A DNA stretch of 64,000 bases, from assembly GCA_021785195.1 (NCBI GenBank), contig JAJYGC010000009.1:248001-312000 (forward strand), read 5' to 3'. Made by a program: the position numbers and the translations under genes. This stretch comes from Nitrospirota bacterium. Its GTDB lineage: Bacteria > Nitrospirota > Leptospirillia > Leptospirillales > Leptospirillaceae. Positions 9,643 to 18,131 of the stretch are shown piece by piece (position 1 is the first letter of the stretch; each line of letters opens with the position of its first letter). Under the pieces are notes generated by a model. The model worked only from the letters and a program-made list of their open reading frames with translations, had not been told where the DNA came from and ran no database searches.

Positions 9643-9789
9643 ATGACCGACCCTGAAGAAGTCTATCATTATCCTTCTCTCGAAGAGTTATTCCAGAAAG
9701 GGATTTCGGGACCTCGAACGATGCAGGTCAGGCAGGGAAAGGATGGGAATGAGTCAGGGGTAGAATCTGTAAAAATGTTAAAAATTTAA
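9643..9789 (+). CDS. Candidate 48-residue small ORF
   Basis: This ORF is too short for the supplied track. It runs from ATG 9643 to TAA 9789, with AAAGGA 7 nt upstream, and starts MTDPEEVYHYPSLEELF. It reads as an acidic, soluble peptide and lies divergently upstream of the beta-propeller gene. I recognise no family. The ribosome-binding site is the only positive evidence, so it may be spurious. Confidence 0.25.
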   Translation: MTDPEEVYHYPSLEELFQKGISGPRTMQVRQGKDGNESGVESVKMLKI

Positions 9790-10048
9790 GTATTTATGGG
9801 TTTTTTAGGCAGTTGGTTAATGATTCGGGAGGTCGACCTGGGGGTGCGCGGGATTGTGACCGGAATCAAAAATTTCCACTGTCTATTGTTTGAAACGGAA
9901 ATCTGGGGGCTTTGGTTCGGTCGGTCCTCCTGACAGCTCATGAAAAAGGTACGAGCATCGCCTCGCAGAGGAATTCGGCAGCCGGATTGGAAAAAGCCGA
10001 CCGGGATCAGGCAGGGGCTCCGTCTCCCGGTCTTGGCTTGGCGTCTTT
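9790..10048. other. Intergenic stretch, AT-rich at its left end
   Basis: Holds no supported gene. The left end is AT-rich. The plus-strand ORF starting at 9940 runs antisense into the end of the Slp-like gene and looks like a shadow. Confidence 0.4.
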
Positions 10049-10654
10049 TTAGAAAAATCCCGGCATCATGCCTGGATACATCATTCCCGGATACATCATG
10101 CCCGGGTCCATCATCCCGGGATCCATCATGTCCATCGGCATGGGGGGTGGCGGAGGGGCCGACGCATGGACATGCCTTCCCCGAATGACCGGAACAATGA
10201 TGGAATGTCCTCCGGCGGTATTGAGCAGGGCCGGCCGGATGACTGTTCCGATCACTTCCACCTTACGTCCGGGAGTGTATCGATCCTTGGGAAGGAATTC
10301 GTCTGTCACGATCTCAAAGAGTCCAAGAGAAGGACTGGAGGTATCCGGATGAAGTTCCTTTCCGAGGGGAAACTCCTTGACGATGATCGTACTGATCAAT
10401 CCCTTCCGGGTAATGTTCAGGATGCGGCCACCCAGGATGACATGCTGGCCTTCAAGCGACTTGGGGTGATGGACAATTTCCCGAAACAAAATGGCCCGGT
10501 CTGCCCAGTGGACTTCCTGCTTGGAGAATGGTGGGGAGTCGAAAAGGCCACATCCACCGAGCAAGAAAAGGGCCCACGCCCAGACCACTCCTTTCCCCAG
10601 TTTTGGGAAGAAGTCATGCTTTTCACGAGCCAACTGCCTGATCTTTCCAGTCAT
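10049..10654 (-). CDS. Slp-family outer-membrane lipoprotein with Met-rich repeat tail
   Basis: A 201-residue protein whose basic N-terminus, hydrophobic core and 'LLGGC' lipobox (Cys about residue 35) predict a lipoprotein. The body follows the Slp/YeaY pattern: 'PKSLEGQHVILGGRILNITRK', 'IIVKEFPLGKELHP', 'YTPGRKVEVIGTV' and a closing 'VPVIRGR' strand. E. coli Slp is a starvation and acid-induced outer-membrane lipoprotein. The tail is unusual: a Pro run followed by tandem D/Y-PGMM units ending in GMMPGFF, encoded by 15-bp DNA repeats. Clustered methionines could bind Cu(I) or Ag(I); that is inference. Confidence 0.88.
   Translation of the reverse strand: MTGKIRQLAREKHDFFPKLGKGVVWAWALFLLGGCGLFDSPPFSKQEVHWADRAILFREIVHHPKSLEGQHVILGGRILNITRKGLISTIIVKEFPLGKELHPDTSSPSLGLFEIVTDEFLPKDRYTPGRKVEVIGTVIRPALLNTAGGHSIIVPVIRGRHVHASAPPPPPMPMDMMDPGMMDPGMMYPGMMYPGMMPGFF
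10064..10123 (-). repeat. Four 15-bp tandem repeats encoding (D/Y)PGMM
   Basis: Four consecutive 15-nt units of the form CATCAT-n-CC-n-GG-n-T lie inside the 3' end of the Slp-like gene. Each encodes Tyr/Asp-Pro-Gly-Met-Met in frame. Unit number could vary between strains by slippage without a frameshift. Confidence 0.85.
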
Positions 10655-11122
10655 GGGACCTCCTTGGAAAACGAAAAACGGGAAACAGTGGCCAAAAATA
10701 GAAGAACCACGGAAGTGAATGATTCACAAGAAATCATGGGGGCACGGGTGGAGCCAAAAGACCCGGGAGACTGATCGCAATTGTCGATCATTTCCCCCAT
10801 TGATATCGGGAAAGGATCCGGGAACATTCCCCCCTTTCGGAACCATCATACCGGATCCATGAACGGATTGGACAGTTGGGTAGGGCGGTTCCTGTTGGGA
10901 TTGGCCTTTCAGCCCAGGAAAAGAATCATTTTCCTGTCCACCGGAATCAATCGTTCCTGATGGACAGGGCCCAAAATTGGGATCGGGTTTTTTTCCTGGT
11001 GCAAGATTGGGGCATTGTGGTCGCAAGTAAGGTCACCGTCATCTATAGTGGGAGAGAGGACGTTCCCCGTTCGGGTCATGTCCTGGAACCTGGTTTTGGC
11101 AATGAAAAAATACGGAGGGGTC
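10655..11122. other. Intergenic gap between divergent genes
   Basis: Separates the Slp-like gene (minus) from the dehydrogenase gene (plus). The N-terminal extension of the listed 11015 ORF (TTG start) lies here and lacks family homology, so I treat it as non-coding. Nothing else is supported. Confidence 0.4.
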
Positions 11123-12046
11123 ATGGTGAACAAGGCTCGGATCGGCATGGTGGGGGTGGGTCGGATGGGGTCGAATATGGCTCTCCGGCTCCACGATGTC
11201 GGTTATCCGATCGTCTGTGTGTTTGATGTTCGCCAGGAAGCGAGTTCGTGTGTCGCCAGCCTGGTGAATGCTGAAGTGGCACAAACGCCTTCTCAGGTCA
11301 GTCAAATGGCGGAGGTGATCGTGACTGTTGTCGGGAATGACCAGGATATGGACCTCCTGTTTTCCGAGACGGGAGATTCCCTGCTCTCAAAAGCGGAAGG
11401 CCGGGTTTTTATCAATTGTGCGACCGTCTCTCCCGATATCCATCGCGAAGTGGCAAGACGTGTCCAATTGCATGGAGGAGCCAGTCTGGAAGCCTCGATG
11501 GCGAGCTCGATCACCCAGGCCCGGGAGGGAACGCTTTACCTCATGATCGGAGGAGAATCGGACACGGTGGAGCGGGTTCGCCCTGTCCTTGAAGCGATGG
11601 GTTCCTCCCTCAGGATTGTCGGGCCCTCCGGTGAAGCGGCCAAGCTCAAGGCTCTCGTCAACATGGTCATGAATGTCAATACTGCAGGTCTGGCGGAGGG
11701 CTTGGGGCTGGCTGAAGCCCTTGGACTGGACCTCTCGATGGTCCGGGAGGTCTTTGCCCAGACCGGAGCGGCTTCCCGGGTGTTGGAGACCGATGGGGCG
11801 GATATGCAGAATCGGGATCATGAGGTTTATTTCTCGGCAGCCCATGCGGCCAAGGATTCCCATATCGCCACAGCCCTTGCAGCCAATCTTGGCCTCAATC
11901 TTCCATTGGCCGAAGCGGCCGCTGGCCAATATGACCGGATGGTTTCGATGGGTTTGGGGGAACTCGACAAGTCAGGCATCTCTGAACTGACTTTTCTCTC
12001 CCGTCGGGCCCAAGATTCCCTTCCGGAGAAAGGGGCCCATTCATGA
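11123..12046 (+). CDS. NAD(P)-dependent beta-hydroxyacid dehydrogenase family
   Basis: About 307 residues. The start was moved from the listed TTG 11015 to ATG 11123, where GGAGGGG is just upstream and the protein begins directly before the Rossmann motif 'IGMVGVGRMGSNMA'. A substrate-binding region around 'LEASMASSITQA' and the catalytic Lys of 'GEAAKLKALVNMVM' match the 3-hydroxyisobutyrate / tartronate semialdehyde / glyoxylate reductase superfamily. The all-helical C-terminal domain follows. An alpha/beta hydrolase gene starts 28 nt downstream, so the pair may be an operon. The exact substrate is not predictable; a succinic-semialdehyde or glyoxylate reductase role is possible. Confidence 0.9.
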   Translation: MVNKARIGMVGVGRMGSNMALRLHDVGYPIVCVFDVRQEASSCVASLVNAEVAQTPSQVSQMAEVIVTVVGNDQDMDLLFSETGDSLLSKAEGRVFINCATVSPDIHREVARRVQLHGGASLEASMASSITQAREGTLYLMIGGESDTVERVRPVLEAMGSSLRIVGPSGEAAKLKALVNMVMNVNTAGLAEGLGLAEALGLDLSMVREVFAQTGAASRVLETDGADMQNRDHEVYFSAAHAAKDSHIATALAANLGLNLPLAEAAAGQYDRMVSMGLGELDKSGISELTFLSRRAQDSLPEKGAHS

Positions 12047-12074
12047 ATCCCCGTGATCCCGGAAGTCTTCCGTC

Positions 12075-12878
12075 ATGAGAGGGATTGAGGTTCCTTTCTT
12101 GATGGATGATGGTCTCCTCAACACCCTTGAATGTTGGGGAGACCGTGGTCCAGTCGTTTTGTGTGTCCACGGCATCACAAGCTCCCGTCGTTCCTGGGAG
12201 CGGTTCGCCGGTCAGTTTTCTTCAACGCATCGGGTGTATGCCTTTGACCAGCGGGGACATGGAGATCTTGCCGCCGTTGAAGGGCCGATGGCCCTTGAAC
12301 AGTCATGCGCCGACCTCGCGGCAGCCGCTCACGTGATTGGTGCGCCCGTCGATCTTCTTCTGGGCCATTCGTGGGGAGGGGCCGTCGTGCTGCTCGGTGC
12401 CAGCCGGATTTCCGCACGATCCGTCGTTGCTCTGGATCCGGTCATCCGGGTCCGTCCCGGAACCTTTTCTGAGGACTACGTCGAAGATCTTCGGGAATTG
12501 TTGTCGCTTCAGGGGAAAGAGCGGATTGCCGGGATTCGTGCAATGTATGCCCAGGCTGATCCGGTGGATCAAAATGCCAAGGTTCACGCCATGGAGGCCA
12601 TGTCCATCCAGGCCATTGAAAGGATCGGCTCGGAAAACGGTGCGGACGTTGGAGGTTGGGATTTGCGGGAGACCCTTGGGGGGTTCCGGGTTCCCTTATT
12701 GCTCATTGAAGCCGGGCACGACTCGGTCATCAAGCCGGGGGATCTTGTGAAATCGAGACTGCCGGGGTCCAAGGTCACCATCCGGTCCATCCGGGACGCC
12801 GGGCACAACATCCACCGTTCCCATCTGGGCGAGGTTGTATCGATGATCCGCGAATTCGAGCAAGGTCTTTCCCCCTGA
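12075..12878 (+). CDS. Alpha/beta hydrolase
   Basis: A 267-residue alpha/beta-hydrolase-fold protein. The oxyanion region 'VHGITSSRRSW' is followed by the nucleophile elbow 'GHSWGG' (Ser as nucleophile), an acid in the later 'IEAGHDSVI' strand-loop, and the catalytic His in 'DAGHNIHRS'. The triad order is normal for the family. It lies 28 nt downstream of the dehydrogenase on the same strand and is probably co-transcribed. The ester or other substrate is unknown. Confidence 0.88.
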   Translation: MRGIEVPFLMDDGLLNTLECWGDRGPVVLCVHGITSSRRSWERFAGQFSSTHRVYAFDQRGHGDLAAVEGPMALEQSCADLAAAAHVIGAPVDLLLGHSWGGAVVLLGASRISARSVVALDPVIRVRPGTFSEDYVEDLRELLSLQGKERIAGIRAMYAQADPVDQNAKVHAMEAMSIQAIERIGSENGADVGGWDLRETLGGFRVPLLLIEAGHDSVIKPGDLVKSRLPGSKVTIRSIRDAGHNIHRSHLGEVVSMIREFEQGLSP

Positions 12879-12971
12879 TTTCGGAAGAGGGGAGACAAGC
12901 CGAGCCCAGACCCTTTGGCCAAAGTGGTCAGCCCTCCCCGTTCCTCGTATCAATCCGGAGGTTCTCTCGGG

Positions 12972-13166
12972 TCATTCAGACTGAAAATGGATCCTTTCAT
13001 GGGTCCCGTCGCACATGGGTTTTGCTTTGGAGCCACCGCACCGGCAAAGGTAGTAGGTTCTGTTTTCCATCGAACTGACCGTATTCCCATTGGCATCCAC
13101 AATGGTCAGTGTCCCCTGAACTTCGTATGGGCCATTCTTGATGCACTTGACCTGAACTTTTTCCAT
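12972..13166 (-). CDS. CDGSH-type iron-sulfur protein
   Basis: A 64-residue protein with a complete CDGSH 2Fe-2S motif: C41-x-C43-(x)2-S46-(x)3-P50-x-C52-D-G-T-H56 in 'CRCGGSKAKPMCDGTH'. The three Cys plus one His ligand set gives a redox- and pH-sensitive cluster in known mitoNEET-like proteins. There is no TM segment, so it should be cytoplasmic. The start has GGGAGAG about 5 nt upstream. It is convergent with the alpha/beta hydrolase gene. A role in iron-sulfur or electron transfer is inferred from the family only. Confidence 0.92.
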   Translation of the reverse strand: MEKVQVKCIKNGPYEVQGTLTIVDANGNTVSSMENRTYYLCRCGGSKAKPMCDGTHERIHFQSE

Positions 13167-13426
13167 GGTCTCTCCCTCTCCTCGGACAGAAACACCCCTT
13201 TGGCCGATTCTCTCCCGAAACCCCTGAGATGCGGTGGTTCAAACGGCGACTGCAACACCTGACGACTACACTATACCATCGGCTGATCAGTGTTTCGACG
13301 ATGGGGCCGGGCGGGAAGCAGAGGCTTGTTGGAGGGAAGGTTATCCAGCGGGGAGTGGGACGATGAGCTTGCCGGAATCAGGGATAATCCTTTGGACCAT
13401 CCCTGATCGACCAGAAGCGAATCAGA

Positions 13427-14059
13427 CTAATCTTGCGGGATGGCCGGTTTCGAGGAAAGGGCCAGAGAGCCCCGGATGCTCCAGGTTTCGGGATTCACGC
13501 CGGATTTCGGGAATCCAAGGCACCCGTAGGATTGGAACATGTGGCTATATTCCGCAATGAACCTTGCCTCCGTAATTTGATAAATCGGTCGATTCATTTC
13601 AATCATGTCCCCGGATTGGTCGACTGAGTCCTGTTGGGACAGTGTTTCGACCGCTCGGACCAGAAGGATGTTTCGCCGCAGTTCTTCCAGAGACCGTTCC
13701 GCCGAAATCCGGGCGCAGGAGGAAGAAATGCCTGGAAGGTAAATTTTCTTGGCCTGAGCCCAAAGACTTGCCAATTTTTCCGATTCATCCATTGTTTTGG
13801 GTGAACCCAGTGCGCTCACCAAACGAACCAGTTTTCCGTTCACGCTTTGAAGCTTCTGGAAGAAAGCGGAGAGGGTCACGAGGTCTTTTTTTGTTTTCGG
13901 AAAGGTCTTGGCCTGGGCGCTTCTGCTCTGGATGTCGTTGTTTCCGGACTGGAATGCCCATGCGGTCGGGATTGGAGATTCCTGCGCAAAGGTTGAAAGG
14001 GAGATCGTCATGATAAAAACGCTGATCAGTGTTCGTATGGGATTCCGTTGATCGAACAT
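13427..14059 (-). CDS. Hypothetical secreted protein
   Basis: About 210 residues. I start it at ATG 14059, with GGAGG 7 nt upstream, instead of the listed 14197. This gives a signal peptide ('NPIRTLISVFIMTISLSTFA') with probable cleavage shortly after. The mature part is mostly helical and charged, with Cys residues in 'ISSSCARISAERSLEEL' and 'SYGCLGFPKSG' that could form a disulfide. I recognise no family. It is isolated, with an AT-rich palindrome upstream (14223-14260). Confidence 0.7.
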   Translation of the reverse strand: MFDQRNPIRTLISVFIMTISLSTFAQESPIPTAWAFQSGNNDIQSRSAQAKTFPKTKKDLVTLSAFFQKLQSVNGKLVRLVSALGSPKTMDESEKLASLWAQAKKIYLPGISSSCARISAERSLEELRRNILLVRAVETLSQQDSVDQSGDMIEMNRPIYQITEARFIAEYSHMFQSYGCLGFPKSGVNPETWSIRGSLALSSKPAIPQD

Positions 14060-14222
14060 CGGAGCCTCCTCGACGTTTAGCCTATGAAATGGGAACCTGT
14101 TGGCGGTGAACGGACCTCGGGTCTCGATAAAGCAAATTATATGCCTGTCGCAGAAACAAATGATTGCCTGAAGAATGGGTTCCAGAGAGGGTTGCAAAAA
14201 GTTGATCGTGTTCCTTTAAATA

Positions 14223-14260
14223 ATAGACATAAATGTAATAAATATTTCTTTTATGTCTAT
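14223..14260. promoter_or_regulatory. AT-rich inverted repeat, possible operator
   Basis: A perfect 11-bp inverted repeat ATAGACATAAA / TTTATGTCTAT with a 16-nt spacer lies in an unusually AT-rich gap. It is about 165 nt upstream of the secreted hypothetical (minus strand) and downstream of arsB. It may be an operator or promoter region; no regulator can be named. The rest of the 14060-14392 gap holds nothing else I can support. Confidence 0.4.
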
Positions 14261-14392
14261 ATTGTTTGATTATATTTTTTGATTGAACTGTGAGGGTTCT
14301 TTGTTTGCCGGGCTCGTGGAAGTCCTGATTTTTGAAGCAGAGTGCTTGTGGTTCAGGATCAGGTATGACCTGTCCCGATGAATGCTTGCCTG

Positions 14393-15703
14393 CTAGAAAC
14401 CCAAAAATCTCAGCCAGGCCGCCAGCCCCACCAGCGTGGCCAGGAGGACCGGTGGCGTGATCAAAATTCCCACCCTCATATAAAGACCCCAGCCGATCTT
14501 CTCGCCTTTCCGTTCCAGGACGTGGAGCCAGAGAAGGGTTGCGAGACTCCCGATCGGGGTAAACTTCGGCCCCAGGTCACATCCGATGACATTGGCATAG
14601 ATCATTGCCTGTCTGACCGGGTCCGGCATGTTTCCTGCCCCCTGGATGGACAGTGCCCCGATCAGAACGGTTGGGAGGTTATTCATGATGGAGGATAGGG
14701 CTGCCGAAAGAAAGCCTGTTCCGATGCTGGCGACCCAGATCCCATGGGTGGAAAGTTTCTGCAGGAGGCTGGAAATCATGTCCGTGAGACTGGCATTTTT
14801 CAATCCATAGACCACAAGGTACATGCCGAGACTGAACACGACGACCTGCCAGGGAGCCTCTTTCAGGACAGTCATTACCGGAATGATGTGGCCTTTTCCG
14901 TTTTTCCAGAATCTTCCGGCCACGAACAGAAAGAGAGTTGCGGCTGTCGCGGTAATGATCGAAACGGGGATGCCGAATGGTGCGCTTACAAAATAGGCCG
15001 CCAGAAGGATTCCAAGGATTGGAAAGCTGAGCCTGAAGATCAGCGGGTCCCGGATCGCTTCCCGGGGGGGCATGAGTCGACCGATTTCGTAACGGGCTGG
15101 AAGGTGTTTTCTGTAATAGAGCCACAAAACGAGAAGGGTCGCCACGGCTGCGATGATGTCCACCGGAACCATGATTTCTGCGTATTGGGTGAAGGGAATC
15201 CTGAAGAAGTCTGCCGACACGATGTTGACCAGGTTCGAAATGACAAATGGGAGAGAGGTCGTATCCGCCACGAATCCGGTGGCGATGACAAATGCCATTG
15301 CACCGACCGGGCTCAGACCCAGGGCAAAGAGCATTGCCAGAACGATTGGAGTCAGGATGAGGGCCGTGCCATCATTGGCGAAAAAAGCCGAAACCCCTGT
15401 GCCAAGAAGGATGACAAGGACAAATAGCCGATGTCCGTTCCCGCGTCCCATCCGGGCCATGTGGAGGGCTGCCCAATGAAAAAAACCTGCTTCGTCGAGC
15501 AGGAGTGAGATGATGATCAGGGCGACAAACGTGAAGGTGGCATCCCAGACGATATGCCAGACGACAGGGATGTCTCCCATGTGAACGACCCCAAGGATCA
15601 GGTCTGCTGTTGCCCCGATGAGGGCTCCCCAGCCGATTCCAAGGCCTTTGGGTTGCCAGATGACAAGGAGAAGGGTCAGGATGAAGACAAAAAGGGCGAT
15701 CAC
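14393..15703 (-). CDS. arsB: Arsenite efflux permease ArsB
   Basis: A 436-residue integral membrane protein that closely follows E. coli ArsB from end to end. Recognisable stretches include '[14 protein letters not shown]', '[18 protein letters not shown]', '[15 protein letters not shown]', '[12 protein letters not shown]', '[13 protein letters not shown]', '[16 protein letters not shown]' and '[19 protein letters not shown]'. About 12 TM segments are visible. ArsB exports As(III)/Sb(III) across the inner membrane, alone by proton exchange or with ArsA, which is not seen here. Its ATG overlaps the arsRC stop by 4 nt (ATGA), so translation is coupled to the upstream regulator-reductase fusion. 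Confidence 0.97.
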   Translation of the reverse strand: MIALFVFILTLLLVIWQPKGLGIGWGALIGATADLILGVVHMGDIPVVWHIVWDATFTFVALIIISLLLDEAGFFHWAALHMARMGRGNGHRLFVLVILLGTGVSAFFANDGTALILTPIVLAMLFALGLSPVGAMAFVIATGFVADTTSLPFVISNLVNIVSADFFRIPFTQYAEIMVPVDIIAAVATLLVLWLYYRKHLPARYEIGRLMPPREAIRDPLIFRLSFPILGILLAAYFVSAPFGIPVSIITATAATLFLFVAGRFWKNGKGHIIPVMTVLKEAPWQVVVFSLGMYLVVYGLKNASLTDMISSLLQKLSTHGIWVASIGTGFLSAALSSIMNNLPTVLIGALSIQGAGNMPDPVRQAMIYANVIGCDLGPKFTPIGSLATLLWLHVLERKGEKIGWGLYMRVGILITPPVLLATLVGLAAWLRFLGF

Positions 15704-16572
15704 GAATGCGGGGCCTTTCGGGGGGAAGTGGGTTGGGGTGTGGATGGTAAGTGACCGGACTGTTTTTTTGAGTGGATGTCCGACTGGATCCGGAAAAGAA
15801 GATCTCTCACCCGCTCTTCAATCGCATCCCTGCTTTGGCAAAACACGCGGAAGATTTCACGGGAAGAGCCCCTGACCTGATCCGGATCCGGAAGTGGCCA
15901 ATGTTCTTTCCTGGTTCCGGGCGGAAGGACTGGACAGGTTTCGTCGGCTTCGCCACAGACCGTCACGACCAGATCCGCCCATGAAAGAAGATCTGGATCC
16001 AAAAGGGTTGACGGTTGTCGGGAAATATCGATTTTGGCCCGGCTCATGGCGGCGACGGCCAGCGGATTGACGCCGTCCGGGTGGGGATGTGTTCCGGCGG
16101 ACCGGATGGCGAGTCCCTCAAAAGCAAGTGCCCTGGCCCAGCCTTCCGCCATCTGCGACCGGCAGGAGTTTCCTGTGCACAAAAAAAGGAGATGGAATGG
16201 GGTGGGAGCCATTGCGGGAAGGATGTTGCAGGGGGAGAAAGGTTTATCGGCTCTGCTTGAGAACCGTTGACTGTCTCCGGAAAAAGGGGGTTGCTGTCGA
16301 AGGACTTTTCCTGCGCTCCGGAGGACCTCCCGACACCAGTCGGGGAGGTTGGGATGAATCTGATAGAAAATCCAGACACCCTGCCTTTTGTCCGTGACAA
16401 TCCCATGGCCCTTCAATCCGGCCATTTGTCGGGAGATGGCCGGTTGTGGAAGGCCAAGGGCGTGGGAAAGCTCGCAGACGCACACCTCCTTTTTCTGGGC
16501 GATCAGCATGAGACATCTCAAGCGCACAGGGTGTCCCAATGCCAGAAACCAATGTTCGGGAAGAATATCCAT
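15700..16572 (-). CDS. arsRC: ArsR-ArsC fusion: arsenic-responsive repressor fused to arsenate reductase
   Basis: A 290-residue fusion. Residues ~1-95 are an ArsR/SmtB winged helix with the As(III) site 'CVCEL' (C31, C33) at the start of the recognition helix region. A Pro/Ser-rich linker (~96-124) leads to a low-molecular-weight-phosphatase-type arsenate reductase: P-loop C132-TGNSCRS, a Cys pair C206/C213 in '[10 protein letters not shown]' with the spacing of thioredoxin-coupled ArsC, and the general acid in 'WPLPDPD'. One protein would therefore sense arsenite and reduce arsenate to arsenite for ArsB. As I recall, fused arsRC has been reported in Leptospirillum. No Shine-Dalgarno is present and the promoter abuts the ATG, pointing to a leaderless mRNA. 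Confidence 0.96.
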   Translation of the reverse strand: MDILPEHWFLALGHPVRLRCLMLIAQKKEVCVCELSHALGLPQPAISRQMAGLKGHGIVTDKRQGVWIFYQIHPNLPDWCREVLRSAGKVLRQQPPFSGDSQRFSSRADKPFSPCNILPAMAPTPFHLLFLCTGNSCRSQMAEGWARALAFEGLAIRSAGTHPHPDGVNPLAVAAMSRAKIDISRQPSTLLDPDLLSWADLVVTVCGEADETCPVLPPGTRKEHWPLPDPDQVRGSSREIFRVFCQSRDAIEERVRDLLFRIQSDIHSKKQSGHLPSTPQPTSPRKAPHS

Positions 16573-16608
16573 ATTTCTATATATATGGAAATATTAAATT
16601 CCTGTCAA
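16571..16608 (-). promoter_or_regulatory. ars operon promoter with overlapping ArsR operator
   Basis: On the minus strand, -35 TTGACA (16603-16608), a 17-nt spacer and -10 TATATA (16580-16585) end 7 nt before the arsRC ATG. An inverted repeat ATATTTC...GAAATAT (16571-16594) covers the -10 and touches the start codon. ArsR operators are usually AT-rich palindromes at the promoter, so repression by blocking polymerase is the simple reading. Confidence 0.8.
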
Positions 16609-16734
16609 CCGACCGCACCATGCAATCGGTTGACAATGGGGTCTTCCTCAGACCCGCGAGGCAAAGGGTCCCCCGGGATCAAGGCGTGTCCCGAAAGGGT
16701 TTCCCAGAGAGCGGTCCACTTCAAGTGAAGGCCT

Positions 16735-17229
16735 CTACATGCGGTGATGGGCCTCCATCATGCCGTGGTGCATCATCATCATTTCTCTCCATAATTTCTT
16801 GACTTTTTCGAACTGTTCCGGGGTCAGGATCATATGGGCCCTTGACACCATGTCGAGATAACTGTCCATGATCTTTTTCTTGTGAGCCAGAATCTTGTTC
16901 ATGTCTTTGCGCACTTCGGACGTGTCGATTTTGCGGTGCATCATATCCCGCATGACATCAAGATGCAGAACCTTGATGTGGGCTTTTTCCATAATGGCCG
17001 TTTCCTGGAAGGTTGCCTTCAGATCCGAGAGCTTCCTGACCTGATCCCTGGTCAGCCCAAGGTGATCCTGATTCATGAGGTAAAAGGCGACGGGTCCTCC
17101 CTCCATCATCATCCGCTTCATCATTCCGTGATGCCCCATATTCGCTCCGGCTTCAGGAATCCCCGTCAGTCCGGAAAGAATGATCGTTGCCGACAAGAGC
17201 AAAATTAGGACTGTTTTCCTGTAAATCAT
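16735..17229 (-). CDS. Spy/CpxP-like periplasmic LTxxQ protein, Met/His-rich
   Basis: About 164 residues. ATG 17229 is preferred over the listed TTG 17235 because AGGGGG then has normal spacing. A signal peptide ('KTVLILLLSATIILSG') precedes a helical mature domain with two LTxxQ-type motifs, 'LGLTRDQVRKL' and 'ILTPEQFEKV', the signature of Spy/CpxP/ZraP/CnrX proteins. Both ends are rich in Met and His ('MGHHGMMKRMMM', 'MMMMHHGMMEAHHRM'), which suggests metal binding. Family members are periplasmic chaperones or metal-stress sensors. It lies on the same strand upstream of the ars operon but has its own gap, so it is probably separate. Confidence 0.88.
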   Translation of the reverse strand: MIYRKTVLILLLSATIILSGLTGIPEAGANMGHHGMMKRMMMEGGPVAFYLMNQDHLGLTRDQVRKLSDLKATFQETAIMEKAHIKVLHLDVMRDMMHRKIDTSEVRKDMNKILAHKKKIMDSYLDMVSRAHMILTPEQFEKVKKLWREMMMMHHGMMEAHHRM

Positions 17230-17462
17230 CTCCAACCCCCTTCAGAGAATGTCATTGCATGTGATGATTTGAATCCATCTTTGACAGTATACTCCCCTCT
17301 GGGAGGAATGGACTGACCACTCTTTCCGGGGAACTCCAAGCGTTCCTGAGGAGCAATCCAAGGTTCTGCGCCACAAGCCCTTGGTCCTCAATGTCCTGAC
17401 CCTGAAGTCCGGTTCCGGGGGACTTGTGTATTTCTTTCTCTCGTCTTTCACTAGGAGTCTAG

Positions 17463-18131
17463 ATGGTGATCCGGTTTTTCGGGGTTTTCCCCCTCGTGTT
17501 TCTCCTCATCCTTCAATCAGCCTGTGCCACATCTCCCTCTCTTCCCGTCGGAAACAACCATGTGTTGCTGGATGACAAGTCGACACGGTTTTACATTCGG
17601 ACGTTCCCGATTCCCTCAGACCCATCCGCCGTAAAGGTCGTTCGCAGGGTTGAGATGAATTCTTCCCGTCTCATCAGCTTTCCGGAGTATCTCCGACAGA
17701 TTGAACCCCACCATCTTCATGGACACTTTTATCTGATGGATTATTCCCGTTCGATCGAAAAGGCCCCGGATTCTTCCGTAAAGGGTGACTGGGTCCGTCC
17801 CATGTTTGGCAAACCCTATCGGTACCATTACAAGGGAACAGTGATTGTTCTTCGGGACGAATGGGAAAAAATGAAGGCGGACGAACAGAAGAAAATCGAA
17901 AAGGAAACACGGAAAGCCGCACGGGAAAGTCATGTTGAGAAACAACTGCTGGGGAATGGAAAAGGAAGGGGACCAGACGGAGGCCTAATTCTGCAGGAAG
18001 ACTCTCATGCGTTGACAGAGGTTCTTCCCTCCGGGGCCTACATCGTTCACCCGGCATCAGAGCTTGAGCATCGTGGTTTCCAGTTTGTGTCCGGCCATTG
18101 GGTCCAGATTCACCCTGCAACCAATCAATGA
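17463..18131 (+). CDS. Putative lipoprotein of unknown function
   Basis: A 222-residue protein with a type II signal peptide: a short basic start, a hydrophobic core and the lipobox 'LQSAC' (Cys about residue 21). AGGAG lies 5 nt before ATG 17463. The mature part has no motif I recognise. A Lys/Glu-rich helical stretch in the middle ('KADEQKKIEKETRKAARE') is the only low-complexity feature, and the C-terminus reads 'GHWVQIHPA'. Its stop overlaps the end of the convergent Kelch gene by 7 nt. Confidence 0.75.
   Translation: MVIRFFGVFPLVFLLILQSACATSPSLPVGNNHVLLDDKSTRFYIRTFPIPSDPSAVKVVRRVEMNSSRLISFPEYLRQIEPHHLHGHFYLMDYSRSIEKAPDSSVKGDWVRPMFGKPYRYHYKGTVIVLRDEWEKMKADEQKKIEKETRKAARESHVEKQLLGNGKGRGPDGGLILQEDSHALTEVLPSGAYIVHPASELEHRGFQFVSGHWVQIHPATNQ

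Noticed and set aside
10064-10123. Repeats as a CRISPR array
   Set aside because: The 15-bp units are contiguous without spacers and in frame within a protein tail.
9940-10188. Plus-strand ORF of 82 residues starting MKKVRASPRRG
   Set aside because: Second half is antisense to the repeat tail of the Slp-like gene; composition is a mirror of that repeat.
11015-11122. N-terminal extension of the dehydrogenase from TTG 11015
   Set aside because: ATG 11123 has a strong ribosome-binding site and begins right at the Rossmann motif; the extension matches nothing in the family.
12930-12960. Palindrome-like sequence CTTTGGCCAAAG region near the alpha/beta hydrolase stop as terminator
   Set aside because: Self-complementary without a usable loop and with no T-run; position only suggestive.
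13282-14034. The 13-mer GCTGATCAGTGTT occurs twice, around the secreted hypothetical gene (13282 and 14022)
   Set aside because: In 64 kb many 13-mers repeat by chance; copies are in different contexts (non-coding and coding).
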